Origin: Goodfellowiella coeruleoviolacea
GTDB lineage: Bacteria > Actinomycetota > Actinomycetes > Mycobacteriales > Pseudonocardiaceae
NCBI RefSeq assembly: GCF_024171785.1
Contig: NZ_JAMTCK010000005.1
Location: forward strand, 277,591-341,590
Direction of reading: 5' to 3'
Length of the DNA: 64,000 nt
The notes under the pieces are model-generated. The model had not been told where the DNA came from and made no database searches. It worked only from the letters and a program-made list of their open reading frames with translations. A program made the translations under genes and the position numbers. Below are positions 30,995 through 40,500 of this stretch, one piece after another (the stretch's first letter is position 1; the number at the start of each line of letters is the position of its first letter).

Positions 30995-32200
30995 ATGACT
31001 CAGCGCCGCGGCCCCTTCTCGGGCTCGAAGAACATGTGGGCCTGGCTGTCCACCGCGACCGCTCTGGCGTTGGTCCTGGTGCTGCTCACCGTGTTGGGCG
31101 GCACCGAATCCGACACCGACCCGGTGACGCTGAGCAGCACGCCCAGTCCCGGCCCCTGGCAGCCGGTGGCCACGGCGGGCACCAGCGCCACCCCCGAGTC
31201 CACGCCCGTGGTGCCGCCGGCCGACCCGGCCACCGCGCCGAGCTGGATGCGCAAGCTCAACCCGGGTGAGAAGCCCCCGCAGTTCGTGCTGTTCTCCTTT
31301 GACGGCGCGGGTTCCACCGCACACTGGGCGCGGGTGCTGCCGCTGGCCAAGCGGTCGGGCGCGCACGTGACCGCGCTGCTGTCCGGGATCTACCTGCTGG
31401 AGAACTCGCGCAAGAACGAGTACACCGGTCCCGGTCATCCCCGGGGCTCCGCCGAGATCACCTTCGGCGGCACCCGACAGGAAGTGGTCAACCGGATCGG
31501 CTACTTCAACCAGGCCATCGCGGACGGACACGAGATCGGCACCCACTACAACGGGCACTTCTGCCAGGGCGCGGAACCCAGTGTGGGCTTCTGGTCCACA
31601 CAGGACTGGAACTCGGAGATGGACCAGTTCAACAAGTTCGTGGAGGTCGGCAGGCAGCTGGGGCTGCGGCTGGACCCGACCACCATCCGGGGTGGCCGGA
31701 CGCCGTGCCTGGAGCACAAGCAGGACCAGCTGTTCCCGGCGATGCTGCAACACGGCCTGGTCTACGACACCAGCCAGGTCACCCTCGGCGTGCAGTGGCC
31801 CAAGGTGAAGCAGGGCGTGTGGGAGTTCGCCATGCCCGAGGTGCGCATCCCGGCGCTGAACAGCAAGGTCGTGATGATGGACTTCAACCTCTGGTACGCG
31901 CTCAACGGCGCCCAGGAGCAGCCGGAGCGCAAGGCCGAGTTCAGCCAGATCACCCTGGACACCTACCGCTCGGTCTACAACGAGACGTTCAACGGCAACC
32001 GCGCGCCGCTGGTCATCGGCAACCACTTCAACGAGTGGGCGGGTGGCGCGTTCGGTGACGCGGTCGAGCGGTTCATGGGCGAGGTGTGCGTCAAGACCGA
32101 CACGGTGTGCGCGACCTACACCGAGGTCATGCAGTGGATGCAGCTGCAGGACCCGGCCGTGCTCCAGGAGTTCCGGAACATGCCCGCGGCCATGAACTGA
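30995..32200 (+). CDS. Polysaccharide deacetylase-like exported protein
   Basis: 401 residues from ATG 30995. N-terminal membrane anchor (about 14-35), Ser/Thr/Pro linker (about 40-82), then a NodB-like barrel: FVLFSFDGAG (catalytic/metal Asp), GHEIGTHYNGHFC (metal His pair) and VIGNHFNEW near the C-terminus. The family deacetylates N-acetylglucosamine or muramic-acid polymers; the divergent TFDD/HxxxH motifs here leave activity uncertain. Possibly same transcript as the surface protein and sortase (65-bp gap), suggesting envelope modification. Confidence 0.7.
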   Translation: MTQRRGPFSGSKNMWAWLSTATALALVLVLLTVLGGTESDTDPVTLSSTPSPGPWQPVATAGTSATPESTPVVPPADPATAPSWMRKLNPGEKPPQFVLFSFDGAGSTAHWARVLPLAKRSGAHVTALLSGIYLLENSRKNEYTGPGHPRGSAEITFGGTRQEVVNRIGYFNQAIADGHEIGTHYNGHFCQGAEPSVGFWSTQDWNSEMDQFNKFVEVGRQLGLRLDPTTIRGGRTPCLEHKQDQLFPAMLQHGLVYDTSQVTLGVQWPKVKQGVWEFAMPEVRIPALNSKVVMMDFNLWYALNGAQEQPERKAEFSQITLDTYRSVYNETFNGNRAPLVIGNHFNEWAGGAFGDAVERFMGEVCVKTDTVCATYTEVMQWMQLQDPAVLQEFRNMPAAMN

Positions 32201-32216
32201 GTCCGTCCAGCGCGCG

Positions 32217-32324
32217 TCACCAGCCGTTGGGCGGGGCCAGCGCGCCGCCGAAGTCGCCGGCGCGCAGTCCCGTGGTGGGCACCACGAAGTCGGCCTGGTC
32301 GAGAACCCAGCAGGAGCCACCCAC
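32217..32324 (-). CDS. Possible 35-codon ORF or gene remnant
   Basis: Minus-strand frame with a GTG start and no clear ribosome-binding site. It encodes GGSCWVLDQADFVVPTTG followed by LRAGDFGGALAPPNGW and a stop; third codon positions are about 90% G/C, as in real genes here. It is closed by a stop at 32352-32354, so it is either a tiny gene or the 3' end of a lost gene. Not recognised. Low confidence. Confidence 0.25.
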   Translation of the reverse strand: MGGSCWVLDQADFVVPTTGLRAGDFGGALAPPNGW

Positions 32325-32435
32325 CGGTCGGTGCCGGCTGCCCCAGTGCCGTCAGGATCGGTGCGCGCAGGAGCGGGGCCGTCAGGAACGCGTCAAGATC
32401 CGTTGCCGGAGCGGTCGGGGCGGCCTAGGGTCAGC

Positions 32436-32464
32436 GTATGAACAAAAAACCGAATTGTTCATAC
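32436..32464. promoter_or_regulatory. TetR operator (perfect 10-bp arms)
   Basis: GTATGAACAA (32436-32445) and TTGTTCATAC (32455-32464), 9-bp spacer AAAACCGAA. It is strikingly AT-rich for this genome and sits 21 bases before the TetR GTG, so it should overlap the promoter of the tetR-ABC operon. Confidence 0.85.
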
Positions 32465-32484
32465 GGACACAGGGAGGTGGGTTC

Positions 32485-33120
32485 GTGCCGGCAGGCTTCA
32501 CCCAGCAGGAGCGACAGCGGATCACCGAGCAGCTGCTGGCGGCCGGCGAGCGGCTGTTCACCACGCAGGGCCTGCGCAAGACCGCGCTGGAGGAGTTGAC
32601 CAGTGCCGCTGGCATCGCCAAGAGCAGCTTCTACGCGTTCTTCGACAGCAAGGAGGCGCTGTACCTGGAGTTGATGCTGCGCCAGGCGCCCGAACTCCAG
32701 GCGCGCCTGCTGCGGGCCCTGGGCGAGGCCGCCAGCACGGCCGACGCCCTCCGCGGGTTCCTGCGCGGCGCCATCGACGTGCTGCACACCAACCCGTTCT
32801 ACCGCCGGCTGGTGACCCACCCCGACGAGCTGGCGGCGGTCAGCCGGCGCCTGCCGCCAGAGCGGCTGGCCGAGGTCAACCAGCCGATCACCACGCCGAT
32901 CACCGAGTTCCTGACCGCGGCCCAGCAGCGCGGCGAGCTGCCCGGGACTGATCCGGCCGTGCTGCTCGGGGTGTTGCGGGCGGTGCTGCTGCTGCCGCTG
33001 CACGCCGACCAGTTCGACCCGGCCGACTACCCGGCGGTGGTCGACCTGCTCATCGACACCGTGGCCATCGGCCTGACCAGCGCCGAGAACCTGACCAACG
33101 AAGGGGAACCAGGGTTATGA
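32485..33120 (+). CDS. TetR-family repressor of the ABC exporter operon
   Basis: 211 residues from GTG 32485 (GGGAGG 7 nt upstream). N-terminal HTH: RITEQLLAAGERLFTTQGLRKTALEELTSAAGIAKSSFYAFFDSKEALYLEL. The C-terminal ligand domain is helical with no diagnostic motif. Its stop overlaps the ABC ATPase start (ATGA), so it is the first gene of the exporter operon and most likely represses it through the palindrome at 32436-32464. The inducer is unknown but probably an exported drug or metabolite. Confidence 0.88.
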   Translation: MPAGFTQQERQRITEQLLAAGERLFTTQGLRKTALEELTSAAGIAKSSFYAFFDSKEALYLELMLRQAPELQARLLRALGEAASTADALRGFLRGAIDVLHTNPFYRRLVTHPDELAAVSRRLPPERLAEVNQPITTPITEFLTAAQQRGELPGTDPAVLLGVLRAVLLLPLHADQFDPADYPAVVDLLIDTVAIGLTSAENLTNEGEPGL

Positions 33121-34001
33121 CCAGCACGCGGGACACCGACCCGGTGATCGAGGTGGCGGGGTTGACGTTCACCTACCCGGGCGGGGTGGCGCAGGCCGTG
33201 CGCGGAATGGACTTCACCGTGGGGCGGGGCGAGGTCTTCGGGTTCCTCGGGCCCAGCGGCGCCGGCAAGTCCACCACGCAGAAGATCCTGATCGGCCTGC
33301 TCACCGGGCACGGCGGACGCGTCGCCGTGTGGGGGCGGGAGCCGGCTGACTGGGGATCGGACTACTACCAGCGGGTGGGCGTGTCCTTCGAGCTGCCCAA
33401 CCACTACCAGAAGCTGACCGCGCTGGAGAACCTGCGCTTCTTCGCGTCCCTGTACGACCGGCCCACCGCCGACCCCATGGAGCTGCTGGACTCGGTCGGC
33501 CTGGCCGAGCACGCCAACACCAGGGTGGGCCGGTTCTCCAAGGGCATGCGGATGCGGCTGGTGTTCGTGCGCGCCCTGCTGCACCACCCCGACCTGTTGT
33601 TCCTGGACGAACCCACGTCCGGCCTGGACCCGACCAACGCCCGGCGGGTCAAGGACATCGTGCTGGCGCTGAAGGCACGCGGCACCACCGTCTTCCTCAC
33701 CACCCACGACATGGCCACCGCGGACGAGCTGTGCGACCGGGTCGCGTTCGTGGTGGACGGCCGGATCGCCGCACTCGACTCCCCGCAGGAACTGCGGATC
33801 GCGCAGAGCCGCCGGCAGGTGCGGGTGGAGTACCGGGACGCCGGCGGCCAACTGGTCGGCCAGGACTTCGCCCTGGACGGGCTGGCCGACGACGCCGGAT
33901 TCCACCAGGTGCTGCGCAGCCGACGGGTGGAGACCCTGCACAGCGGTGAGGCCACCCTGGACGACGTGTTCGTCCGCACCACCGGGCAGGTGCTCCGGTG
34001 A
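33117..34001 (+). CDS. ABC exporter ATP-binding protein
   Basis: 294 residues. Walker A GPSGAGKS (45-52), a variant signature RFSKGMRMRL, Walker B LLFLDEPTSGLDP and H-loop TTHDM. ATPase of a drug/antibiotic-type exporter working with the two permeases that follow. The three-gene set resembles Rv2688c-Rv2687c-Rv2686c, the mycobacterial fluoroquinolone efflux system; this is a likeness in layout, not proof of substrate. Overlaps the next gene by 4 bases. Confidence 0.88.
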   Translation: MTSTRDTDPVIEVAGLTFTYPGGVAQAVRGMDFTVGRGEVFGFLGPSGAGKSTTQKILIGLLTGHGGRVAVWGREPADWGSDYYQRVGVSFELPNHYQKLTALENLRFFASLYDRPTADPMELLDSVGLAEHANTRVGRFSKGMRMRLVFVRALLHHPDLLFLDEPTSGLDPTNARRVKDIVLALKARGTTVFLTTHDMATADELCDRVAFVVDGRIAALDSPQELRIAQSRRQVRVEYRDAGGQLVGQDFALDGLADDAGFHQVLRSRRVETLHSGEATLDDVFVRTTGQVLR

Positions 34002-34723
34002 GCGCCAGCCATCCGGGCCGGCTGGGCGTGCTGCTCCGGCTGGAGCTGCTCACCCAGCTGCGGTACCGGTTCCCGCACGCGGCCGTGTTCTCCGGACTGC
34101 TCTGGCTGGCCATGCTGCTGCCGATGCCGTCGGTCACCCGCCGCGTCGTCGAGCCGTACGTCATGCTCGGTGACCTGGCCGTCGTCGGCTACTTCTTCGT
34201 GTCCGGCTCGGTGTTCTTCGAGAAGGGCGAGGGCACGCTGCACGCGCTGGTGGCCACCCCGCTGCGCTTTGCCGAGTACCTGGCCAGCAAGCTGGCCGTG
34301 CTGACCGCGCTGTCGGTGTCGCTGGCGGTGCTGGTCGCCACGATCTCCGCTGGCACCCACTACCACCTGGGTTACCTGCTGCTCGGCGCGGTGCTGGGCA
34401 CACTGCTGATGTTGCTGGTCAGCTTTGTCACCGCACTGCCGTTCCAGTCGATCAGCGACTGGTACCTGCCGGCGATGCTGCCGCTGGCGCTGCTCACCGC
34501 CCCGGTGCTGCACTTCTCCGGGCTGTGGCCGTCCTGGCTGCTCTACCTGGTGCCCACCCAGGGCCCGCTGGCGTTCCTCGGCGCGGCCTTCGGCCAGCGC
34601 TCGATGCCGTGGTGGGAGCTGGTCTACGGCATCGCCTACCCACTGGTGTTCCTGACCGCGCTGGCCTGGCTGGCCGGCCGGATGTTCGACCGGCACGTGG
34701 TCGGTCGCCGGGGAGGTGCCTGA
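33998..34723 (+). CDS. ABC exporter permease 1
   Basis: 241 residues, six predicted helices. LRLELLTQLRYRFPHAAVFSGLLW and FVSGSVFFEKGEGTLHALVATPLRFAEYLASKL (cytoplasmic coupling segment) are typical of ABC-2-type permeases. ATGA overlap with the ATPase gene. Confidence 0.85.
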   Translation: MSASHPGRLGVLLRLELLTQLRYRFPHAAVFSGLLWLAMLLPMPSVTRRVVEPYVMLGDLAVVGYFFVSGSVFFEKGEGTLHALVATPLRFAEYLASKLAVLTALSVSLAVLVATISAGTHYHLGYLLLGAVLGTLLMLLVSFVTALPFQSISDWYLPAMLPLALLTAPVLHFSGLWPSWLLYLVPTQGPLAFLGAAFGQRSMPWWELVYGIAYPLVFLTALAWLAGRMFDRHVVGRRGGA

Positions 34724-34724
34724 C

Positions 34725-35456
34725 ATGGCCGGTGCCCTGCGCGCCTTCGGCCGCAACGACCTGCGCGGCATCGGGCGGGAGCCGCTGATGTTCGGGCTGC
34801 TGCTGGCGCCGGCCGGGTGGATCGCCCTGGTCCGGTTCGGCACGCCCGCGGCCGGTGACCTGCTGGCCGACCGGTACGGCGTCGACCTGACCCGGTACCA
34901 CCCACTGATCCTGACCGCGTTCCTGCTGCTCACCAGCCCCATCGTGGTGGGCGCGCTGGTGTCGTTCCTGGTGTTGGACGAGCGCGACGCCGGCACGCTG
35001 ACCGCGCTGCGGGTCAGCCCGGTGCCGCTGCGGTCCTTCGTGGTCTACCGCGCCGGCCTGGCCCTGGTGCTCACGGCGGTCTACACGGTGGTCACCATCG
35101 GCGCCAGCGGGCTGTTCCCGGCACAGCGGTGGCCGGAACTGGTGGCGATCGGACTGGCAACCGGCCCGTCCGGACTGCTGGTCATCCTGGTGCTGCTGGC
35201 CTTCGCCGGCAACAAGGTGGAGGGGCTGGCCGTGGTGCGGGCGCTGGGCATCCTGGTGGCCGGGCTGCCGCTGATCCCCTACTTCCTGGACAGCGCCTGG
35301 CAGTGGTGGTTCGGCCTGATCCCCACGTTCTGGCCGGCCAAGGCGTTCTGGCTGGTCTGCGCGGGCGGCACGTGGTGGCCGGTGGCGCTGGTGGGCGTGC
35401 TGCACAACCTGGCGCTGGCCTACCCGCTGTACCGGCGGTTCGCGCGACGGGTGTGA
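34725..35456 (+). CDS. ABC exporter permease 2
   Basis: 243 residues from ATG 34725 (GGGAGG 8 nt upstream; the GTG at 34716 overlaps that site). Six helices; FLVLDERDAGTLTALRVSPVPLRSFVVYR is the conserved coupling region, parallel to that of permease 1, so the two form a heterodimeric channel. Its 3' end overlaps the convergent HxlR gene by 37 bases. Confidence 0.85.
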   Translation: MAGALRAFGRNDLRGIGREPLMFGLLLAPAGWIALVRFGTPAAGDLLADRYGVDLTRYHPLILTAFLLLTSPIVVGALVSFLVLDERDAGTLTALRVSPVPLRSFVVYRAGLALVLTAVYTVVTIGASGLFPAQRWPELVAIGLATGPSGLLVILVLLAFAGNKVEGLAVVRALGILVAGLPLIPYFLDSAWQWWFGLIPTFWPAKAFWLVCAGGTWWPVALVGVLHNLALAYPLYRRFARRV

Positions 35457-35869
35457 GCCTGGCCGACCGGCGCGGCCCGGTCCACCGGCTCGGCCTGTTC
35501 GGGCAGGGGCGGAGTGCCGGACGCGCGGTCGTGGCGCTGCTGGGCGGCGAGGATGTCGCCCATCCGCAGCCGGATCCAGTCCACCAGGCCGGTCAGCCGC
35601 TCGGCCACCTCCCGGCCGATGGCGGTGAGTTCGTAGGAGACCTGGGGTGGCCTGGTCGGCTCGACCACGCGGTCGAGCAGGCCGTCCCTGGTGAGCACGC
35701 GCAGGGTCTGCGACAGCATCTTCTCGCTGATGCCGCCGATCCGGTCGCGCAGCACGTGGAAGCGCAGCGGCCCGTCCCACAGCGCGGCCAGCACCAGCGT
35801 GCCCCACCGGCTGGTCACGTGGTTGAGCACGGCGCGGCCCGGACAGTCCGTGTTGAACGGGTCACTCAT
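35420..35869 (-). CDS. HxlR-family transcriptional regulator
   Basis: 149 residues from ATG 35869; a GTG at 35911 would add 14 residues. HxlR winged-helix core: CPGRAVLNHVTSRWGTLVLAALWDGPLRFHVLRDRIGGISEKMLSQTLRVLTRDGLL, with the characteristic N-terminal Cys, then an unstructured Pro/Ala tail. Cys in this position often senses electrophiles or redox stress. Divergent from an NmrA-type oxidoreductase, a common HxlR arrangement in which the regulator represses its neighbour. Confidence 0.82.
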   Translation of the reverse strand: MSDPFNTDCPGRAVLNHVTSRWGTLVLAALWDGPLRFHVLRDRIGGISEKMLSQTLRVLTRDGLLDRVVEPTRPPQVSYELTAIGREVAERLTGLVDWIRLRMGDILAAQQRHDRASGTPPLPEQAEPVDRAAPVGQAHTRRANRRYSG

Positions 35870-35933
35870 CGGGTCGAGGGGAGACGGCGTCACCTGGTGT
35901 CCAACGTCCACACCTGGAGCTTACCCAGAGGTA

Positions 35934-35956
35934 TGGGCTTACTTTTTGAAAGCCCA
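35934..35956. promoter_or_regulatory. Inverted repeat in the HxlR/NmrA divergent promoter
   Basis: TGGGCTT (35934-35940) and AAGCCCA (35950-35956) with an AT-rich 9-bp spacer, about 20 bases before the NmrA-type start. Candidate HxlR operator. Confidence 0.5.
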
Positions 35957-35974
35957 GGCCCTAGGTTCACCGGC

Positions 35975-36835
35975 ATGACAGCTGACAACGTGGTGCTGGT
36001 GACCGGCGCGACCGGCAACGTGGGCCGGCAGGTGGTGTCCCAACTGGTGGCGGCGGGCGTTCCGGTGCGCGCGCTGACCCGCGACCCGGACTCGGCCGGC
36101 CTGCCCGCCGGCGTGGACGTGGTGCGCGGGGTGCAGTCCGATCCGGCCGCGCTGGCCGCGCACCTGGCCGGCGTGGACCGGGTGTTCCTGATGTGGCCGT
36201 CCGAGCGCACCGAGACCGCCGCCGACGTGGTGGCCGCGCTCGCCGGGCAGGTCAGGCGGGTCGTGCTGCTGTCCTCGGGCGCGGTGCGGGACGGCGTGCC
36301 CCCCGCCGAGCAGACCCACCCGATCGGTCGGCGGCACGCCGAACTGGAGGCGCCGATCGAGCGCTCCGGTCTGGAGTGGACGTTCCTGCGCCCGCTGGCG
36401 TTCGCCACCAACACCCTGTGGTGGGCGCCGGAGATCCGCGCCGGCGCGGTGCGGGGCACCCACGGCGACGCCCGGATGACGCTGATCCACGAGCACGACA
36501 TCGCGGCGGTGGCCGTGCGGGCACTGGTCGAGGACACCCACGTCGGCCAGAAGTACCTGCTCACCGGGCCGGACCTGGTGAGCCTGCGCGACCAGGTGCG
36601 GATCATCGGCGAGGCGCTGGGCCGGCGGGTGGACTGGGTGGATCTCAGCCCGGCGGACGCGCGCGAGCAGATGTTCCCCGGGCTGCCCCGGCCGCTGGTG
36701 TCGCTGCTGGTCGACGGCTACGCCGGCATGGTCGACAACCCGTGGCCGGGCACGGACACCGTGGCACGGGTCACCGGCACCCCGGCGCGCACGTTCCGCG
36801 AGTGGGTGGCCGACCACGTCGACGACTTCCGCTGA
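35975..36835 (+). CDS. NmrA-like NAD(P)-binding oxidoreductase
   Basis: 286 residues from ATG 35975. Atypical short-chain dehydrogenase with the Rossmann motif VLVTGATGNVGRQVVSQL (GxxGxxG), RALTRDPDSAG and VVLLSSGAV, FLRPLAFATN. Members act as quinone/NADPH reductases or redox sensors (QorB/NmrA type). Divergent from and probably controlled by the HxlR regulator. Confidence 0.82.
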   Translation: MTADNVVLVTGATGNVGRQVVSQLVAAGVPVRALTRDPDSAGLPAGVDVVRGVQSDPAALAAHLAGVDRVFLMWPSERTETAADVVAALAGQVRRVVLLSSGAVRDGVPPAEQTHPIGRRHAELEAPIERSGLEWTFLRPLAFATNTLWWAPEIRAGAVRGTHGDARMTLIHEHDIAAVAVRALVEDTHVGQKYLLTGPDLVSLRDQVRIIGEALGRRVDWVDLSPADAREQMFPGLPRPLVSLLVDGYAGMVDNPWPGTDTVARVTGTPARTFREWVADHVDDFR

Positions 36836-36869
36836 CCGGCCGCGGCGGCCGGCGTGAAAGGCTCGGCGG

Positions 36870-37538
36870 GTGGACCCGAACAGTGAGCGCGGAGTCGAGC
36901 AGTCCGATCCCCATGCGCGAACACCACCGCCGGACGTGGACCAGCCCGGCGAGGTGACGGTGGGCGAGGACTTCTCCGACGCGGTGCTGGCCGGCAGCCG
37001 GTGGGAACGCCGGTCGTTCGAGCACTGCGACTTCACCGAGGCCGACCTGCGCGGCCTGCGCACCCGGGGCTGCACCTTCACCAACTGCGACTTCACCCGC
37101 GCTGACCTGGGCGATTCCCAGCACGAGCTGACCGCGTTCCGCTCGTGCACGTTCTACCGGACCACGCTGTCCGGCAGCCGGTTCACCGGCGCCAGCCTGC
37201 TCGGGTCCACGTTCGTCGAGTGCCGGCTGCGACCGGTGACCCTGCGCGAAACCGATCTCACCCTGGTCGGCCTGAGCGGGGTGGACCTGCGCGAACTCAG
37301 CCTGACCGGGCTGCGGCTGCGCGAGGCCAACCTCACCGACGCCGACCTGCGCGGCAGCGACCTGCGGGAAGCCGACCTGTTCGGGGCGCGGCTGCTCGGC
37401 GCGAAACTGGCCGACGCCGACCTGCGCGGCGCCCGGATCGACGCCAACGGCCTGGTGCAGGCCAAGCTCGCCGGCGCCCGGGTCGACCTGGACACGGCCG
37501 TGGCCTTTGCCGCGGCGCACGGCCTGGTCGTGGACTGA
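36870..37538 (+). CDS. Pentapeptide-repeat protein
   Basis: 222 residues from a GTG. After a ~30-residue polar N-terminus come about 33 A(D/N)LXX-type repeats (FTEADLRGL, LREANLTDADLRGSDLREADLFGARLLGAKLADADLRGA) forming a right-handed quadrilateral beta-helix. Size is near that of Qnr/MfpA proteins, which mimic DNA and protect gyrase, but most pentapeptide proteins have other or unknown roles and I cannot assign it. Lies 5 kb from a possible fluoroquinolone-type exporter. Confidence 0.85.
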   Translation: MDPNSERGVEQSDPHARTPPPDVDQPGEVTVGEDFSDAVLAGSRWERRSFEHCDFTEADLRGLRTRGCTFTNCDFTRADLGDSQHELTAFRSCTFYRTTLSGSRFTGASLLGSTFVECRLRPVTLRETDLTLVGLSGVDLRELSLTGLRLREANLTDADLRGSDLREADLFGARLLGAKLADADLRGARIDANGLVQAKLAGARVDLDTAVAFAAAHGLVVD

Positions 37539-37545
37539 CACCGGC

Positions 37546-37582
37546 GCTGCGGGGCCACGCGGTTCGCCGGTGGCCCCGCAGC
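37546..37582. terminator. Bidirectional terminator between the pentapeptide and TNT genes
   Basis: Perfect 13-bp stem GCTGCGGGGCCAC (37546-37558) / GTGGCCCCGCAGC (37570-37582), between convergent genes. Confidence 0.85.
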
Positions 37583-37587
37583 GGCGG

Positions 37588-40500
37588 TCAGCCCGAGACG
37601 GGCGGGTGGTCGGCGGGCAGCTCGGTCAGCGCGCCCTCGGCCAACAGGTCCTCGATGGACTTGGGCAGCAGGTACGCGGTGCCGCCGCCGGGCTGGTCGA
37701 ACCAGGGCACGGCCACCCCGGTCAGCACCTCCAGCGGCCGACGCAGCTTGTACAGCCGGTACGGGCGGTTCACCCACGACGGCACCAGGGAGCGCTGCTC
37801 GAACAGGGTGCCGGCCAGGTAGGTGAGGTTGCCGTCGGGCTGGCCGAACCGGTCGACCTCGGCGCCCGCGGGCAGCTCCACCATCCGCTTGTGCCGGAAC
37901 AGGGTCAGCGGCGGCTCACCCGGCAGCGGCTGGATCGGCCAGCTGGCCTGCTTGGACTTGCCGCCCTCGCCGCCGGACGGGCGGCCGCCACCTGCCCGGG
38001 TCGACCTGTTGGCCGCGCCCGCCCCGGCCTGGCGTGCCTCGACCGGCTCGGCCGGCCGGGCCTTGGCCGGGTCACCAGCGCGGGCACCAGCCGCTTCGGC
38101 CGGTCGGGGCGCGGGCTTCGGCGCTGGCTCGGTCGGCCGGGCCACCGGCGGTGGCGTGGCCGGCTTCATCAGCAGGGTGGCGTCGGCGGCCGGTTCGGCC
38201 GGCCGAGCCGGCGGGGGCGTGCCCGGCTTGCCCGGGCCGGGGCGCCGGGGCAGCGCCTCGGTGGGCCCGACGCCCGGATCCTCGCGCCGGCCAACGGGCT
38301 CGTCGGGGCGCGGGTCCGCGGCATCGCGCCGCCCCACCGGCTCACCGTCGTGCCCGCCCACCGGCTCGGGGTCGCGCCCACCCACCGGCTCGGCCGGGCG
38401 CGGTCGGACCGGGCCGGCCGCCACCGGCATGGGCATGGTGGTCGCGGGCGCGGCCGGCCGCTGGTCGGCCTCACCGCCCGGGTGCTGGTCACCCCGGTGC
38501 TGGTCACTCCGGTGCTGGTCGGGTGCTGCCTGGTCAGCCGGCCGGTGCTCGACGGGCCGGTGCTCGACGGGCTGGGGGTGGGCACCGCCCCGGCCGCGCG
38601 GCACGGTCAGGATCAGCTTGCCGATCAGGTACGCGGCCGCGTCGTCGATCCGGTCGAAGCCGACCGGGTTGACCGGCTCCGGCTCGTACCAGGCGACCTC
38701 CCACCGGTTTCCGGCCGCGCGCAGGCACCAGGTCCCCTCGGCCGGCTCCCCGAACCGGTAGGCGGCCGGCGGCACCTCCAACTCGTCCAGCACCCGACGC
38801 AGGTTGAACAGCTCGCGTTCCTCGTCCACCCCGCGCGGGCGGGGGCGCGGCTCCGGTTCGGCCGCCGGCCGGGCGACCGCGTCCGGCTCACCGCCCGGTT
38901 CCGCCGGTCCCCCGGCGTACCGGTCGGCCTCGAACCGGTCGGCGTCGGTGAAGCGGTCCGCCTCGAACCGCTCGTCCGCCGGCTGCCCGGCCGCGAATTC
39001 CCCGGCGTCGAACTTCTCGGCGGCGCGGGTGCCACCGTCGAAATCCTGCGCGTCGAATTCGTTCGCCCTGAACTCGTCGGCGCCGAATTCCTCGGAATCG
39101 AATTCTTCGGCGTCGAACTTCTCGGCACCGAATTCCTTCTCGGCGAACTCGGCCGGTTCGAACTCCTTGGCGGAAAAACCGTCCGAACCGAATTCCGGCT
39201 CGTCGAACGACTCGGCGCCGAAGCGCTGCGCCGCCGCCGGCTCCCGATCCGGGCGCCCCCGGTCGCGCGGCTCCCGCCCACCCGGTTCCCGGTCGAATCC
39301 GTGCTGGTCAGCCTGGTCCCGGTCGAACAACTCGCGTTCGAAGGACTCCGGATCGAACGGCTCCTGGTCAAACCGTTCCTGGTCGAATGCCTTGCGGTCG
39401 ACCGATTCCGGCTCGACAAACTCGCGGTCGACCGCGCGCGGCCCGGCCGACTCGTGACTGGCCAGCTCGTACTCGGCCGGTTCCGGCTCGATCTGCGACC
39501 GCCGGACCGAGCCGTGTCGAGCCGGCGGTTCGGGCGTGCGCTGGTCGGTCCCGGCGTAATCAGCGAGTTCGTAGTCGACCAGTTCCGACTCCAGGTCGGG
39601 CAGGATCAACTGCTGGGTGACGCCCTCGGTGTCGTGGTCGTCCCGCCGGTCCCGCTCGTGCTCCCGGTCCCGGCCGTGGTCCCGGTCCCGGCCGTGGTCG
39701 TGGTCGTGGTCCACCAGGTCGTGGTCCACCAGGTCGCGCTCGGCGAGGTCCCGGTCCCGGCCAGCGCGGTCGTCCTGGTGGTCCCGGTGGTCCCGGTCCC
39801 GGTCGTCCCGAGCGCGGTCGTCGTGGTCCTGGTCGCCGTAGCCCCGGTCGTCGTAGTTCCCGTCGTCGTAGTCCCGGTCGTCCCGGCCGCGGCGGTCCCG
39901 GTCGTCGCCGTCGTAGTCCACCGGCGCGTCCGGGATCCGCTCCAGGGTCCAGTCGGTGAGCGCCTGGGCGTTGTCCACGTCGAGCCGGTCGTCCTGGTCG
40001 GCGTCGTCGTCGGCGATCCGGCCCGCGTCGTCAGCGCGCCGGGGGTCCTCCCCGTGGTGCGGGTCGTGGCGCGGGTCCGCACCGTGGTGCGCGTCCTCCC
40101 GCCGGTCCTCGGCCGTCTCGGTGGGGTCGGGCACCGCCGGCATGTTGATCTCGGTCGGCGTGCTGGCCAGCGCGTCGGTCTCCCCCGGGGGAACGAACGC
40201 GGCGCGCGGCGGCACGGCCGTGGTGCGCTCGAAGTCCGGCTCGAACCGCTCCCGGGCGGGCGGTGGTGGCGCCACCGGCGGCTCGGCCACGTCGAGGATC
40301 GGCTCTCCCCGGTCGACCTCGCTCCGCCCCGGCCAGTCCTGGTCCGCCCGGCGGTCCCGGTCCCGCTCACGGTCCCGGTCCCGGTCCGACCGGACCCGGT
40401 CCGAGCGGTCCGGGCGGTCCGACCGGTCCGGTGCTGGTCCGTCCTGGCCGGGCACCTCCCGATCCTCGGCGACCGGGTCCAGCGCGTCGTGGTCCCGGGC

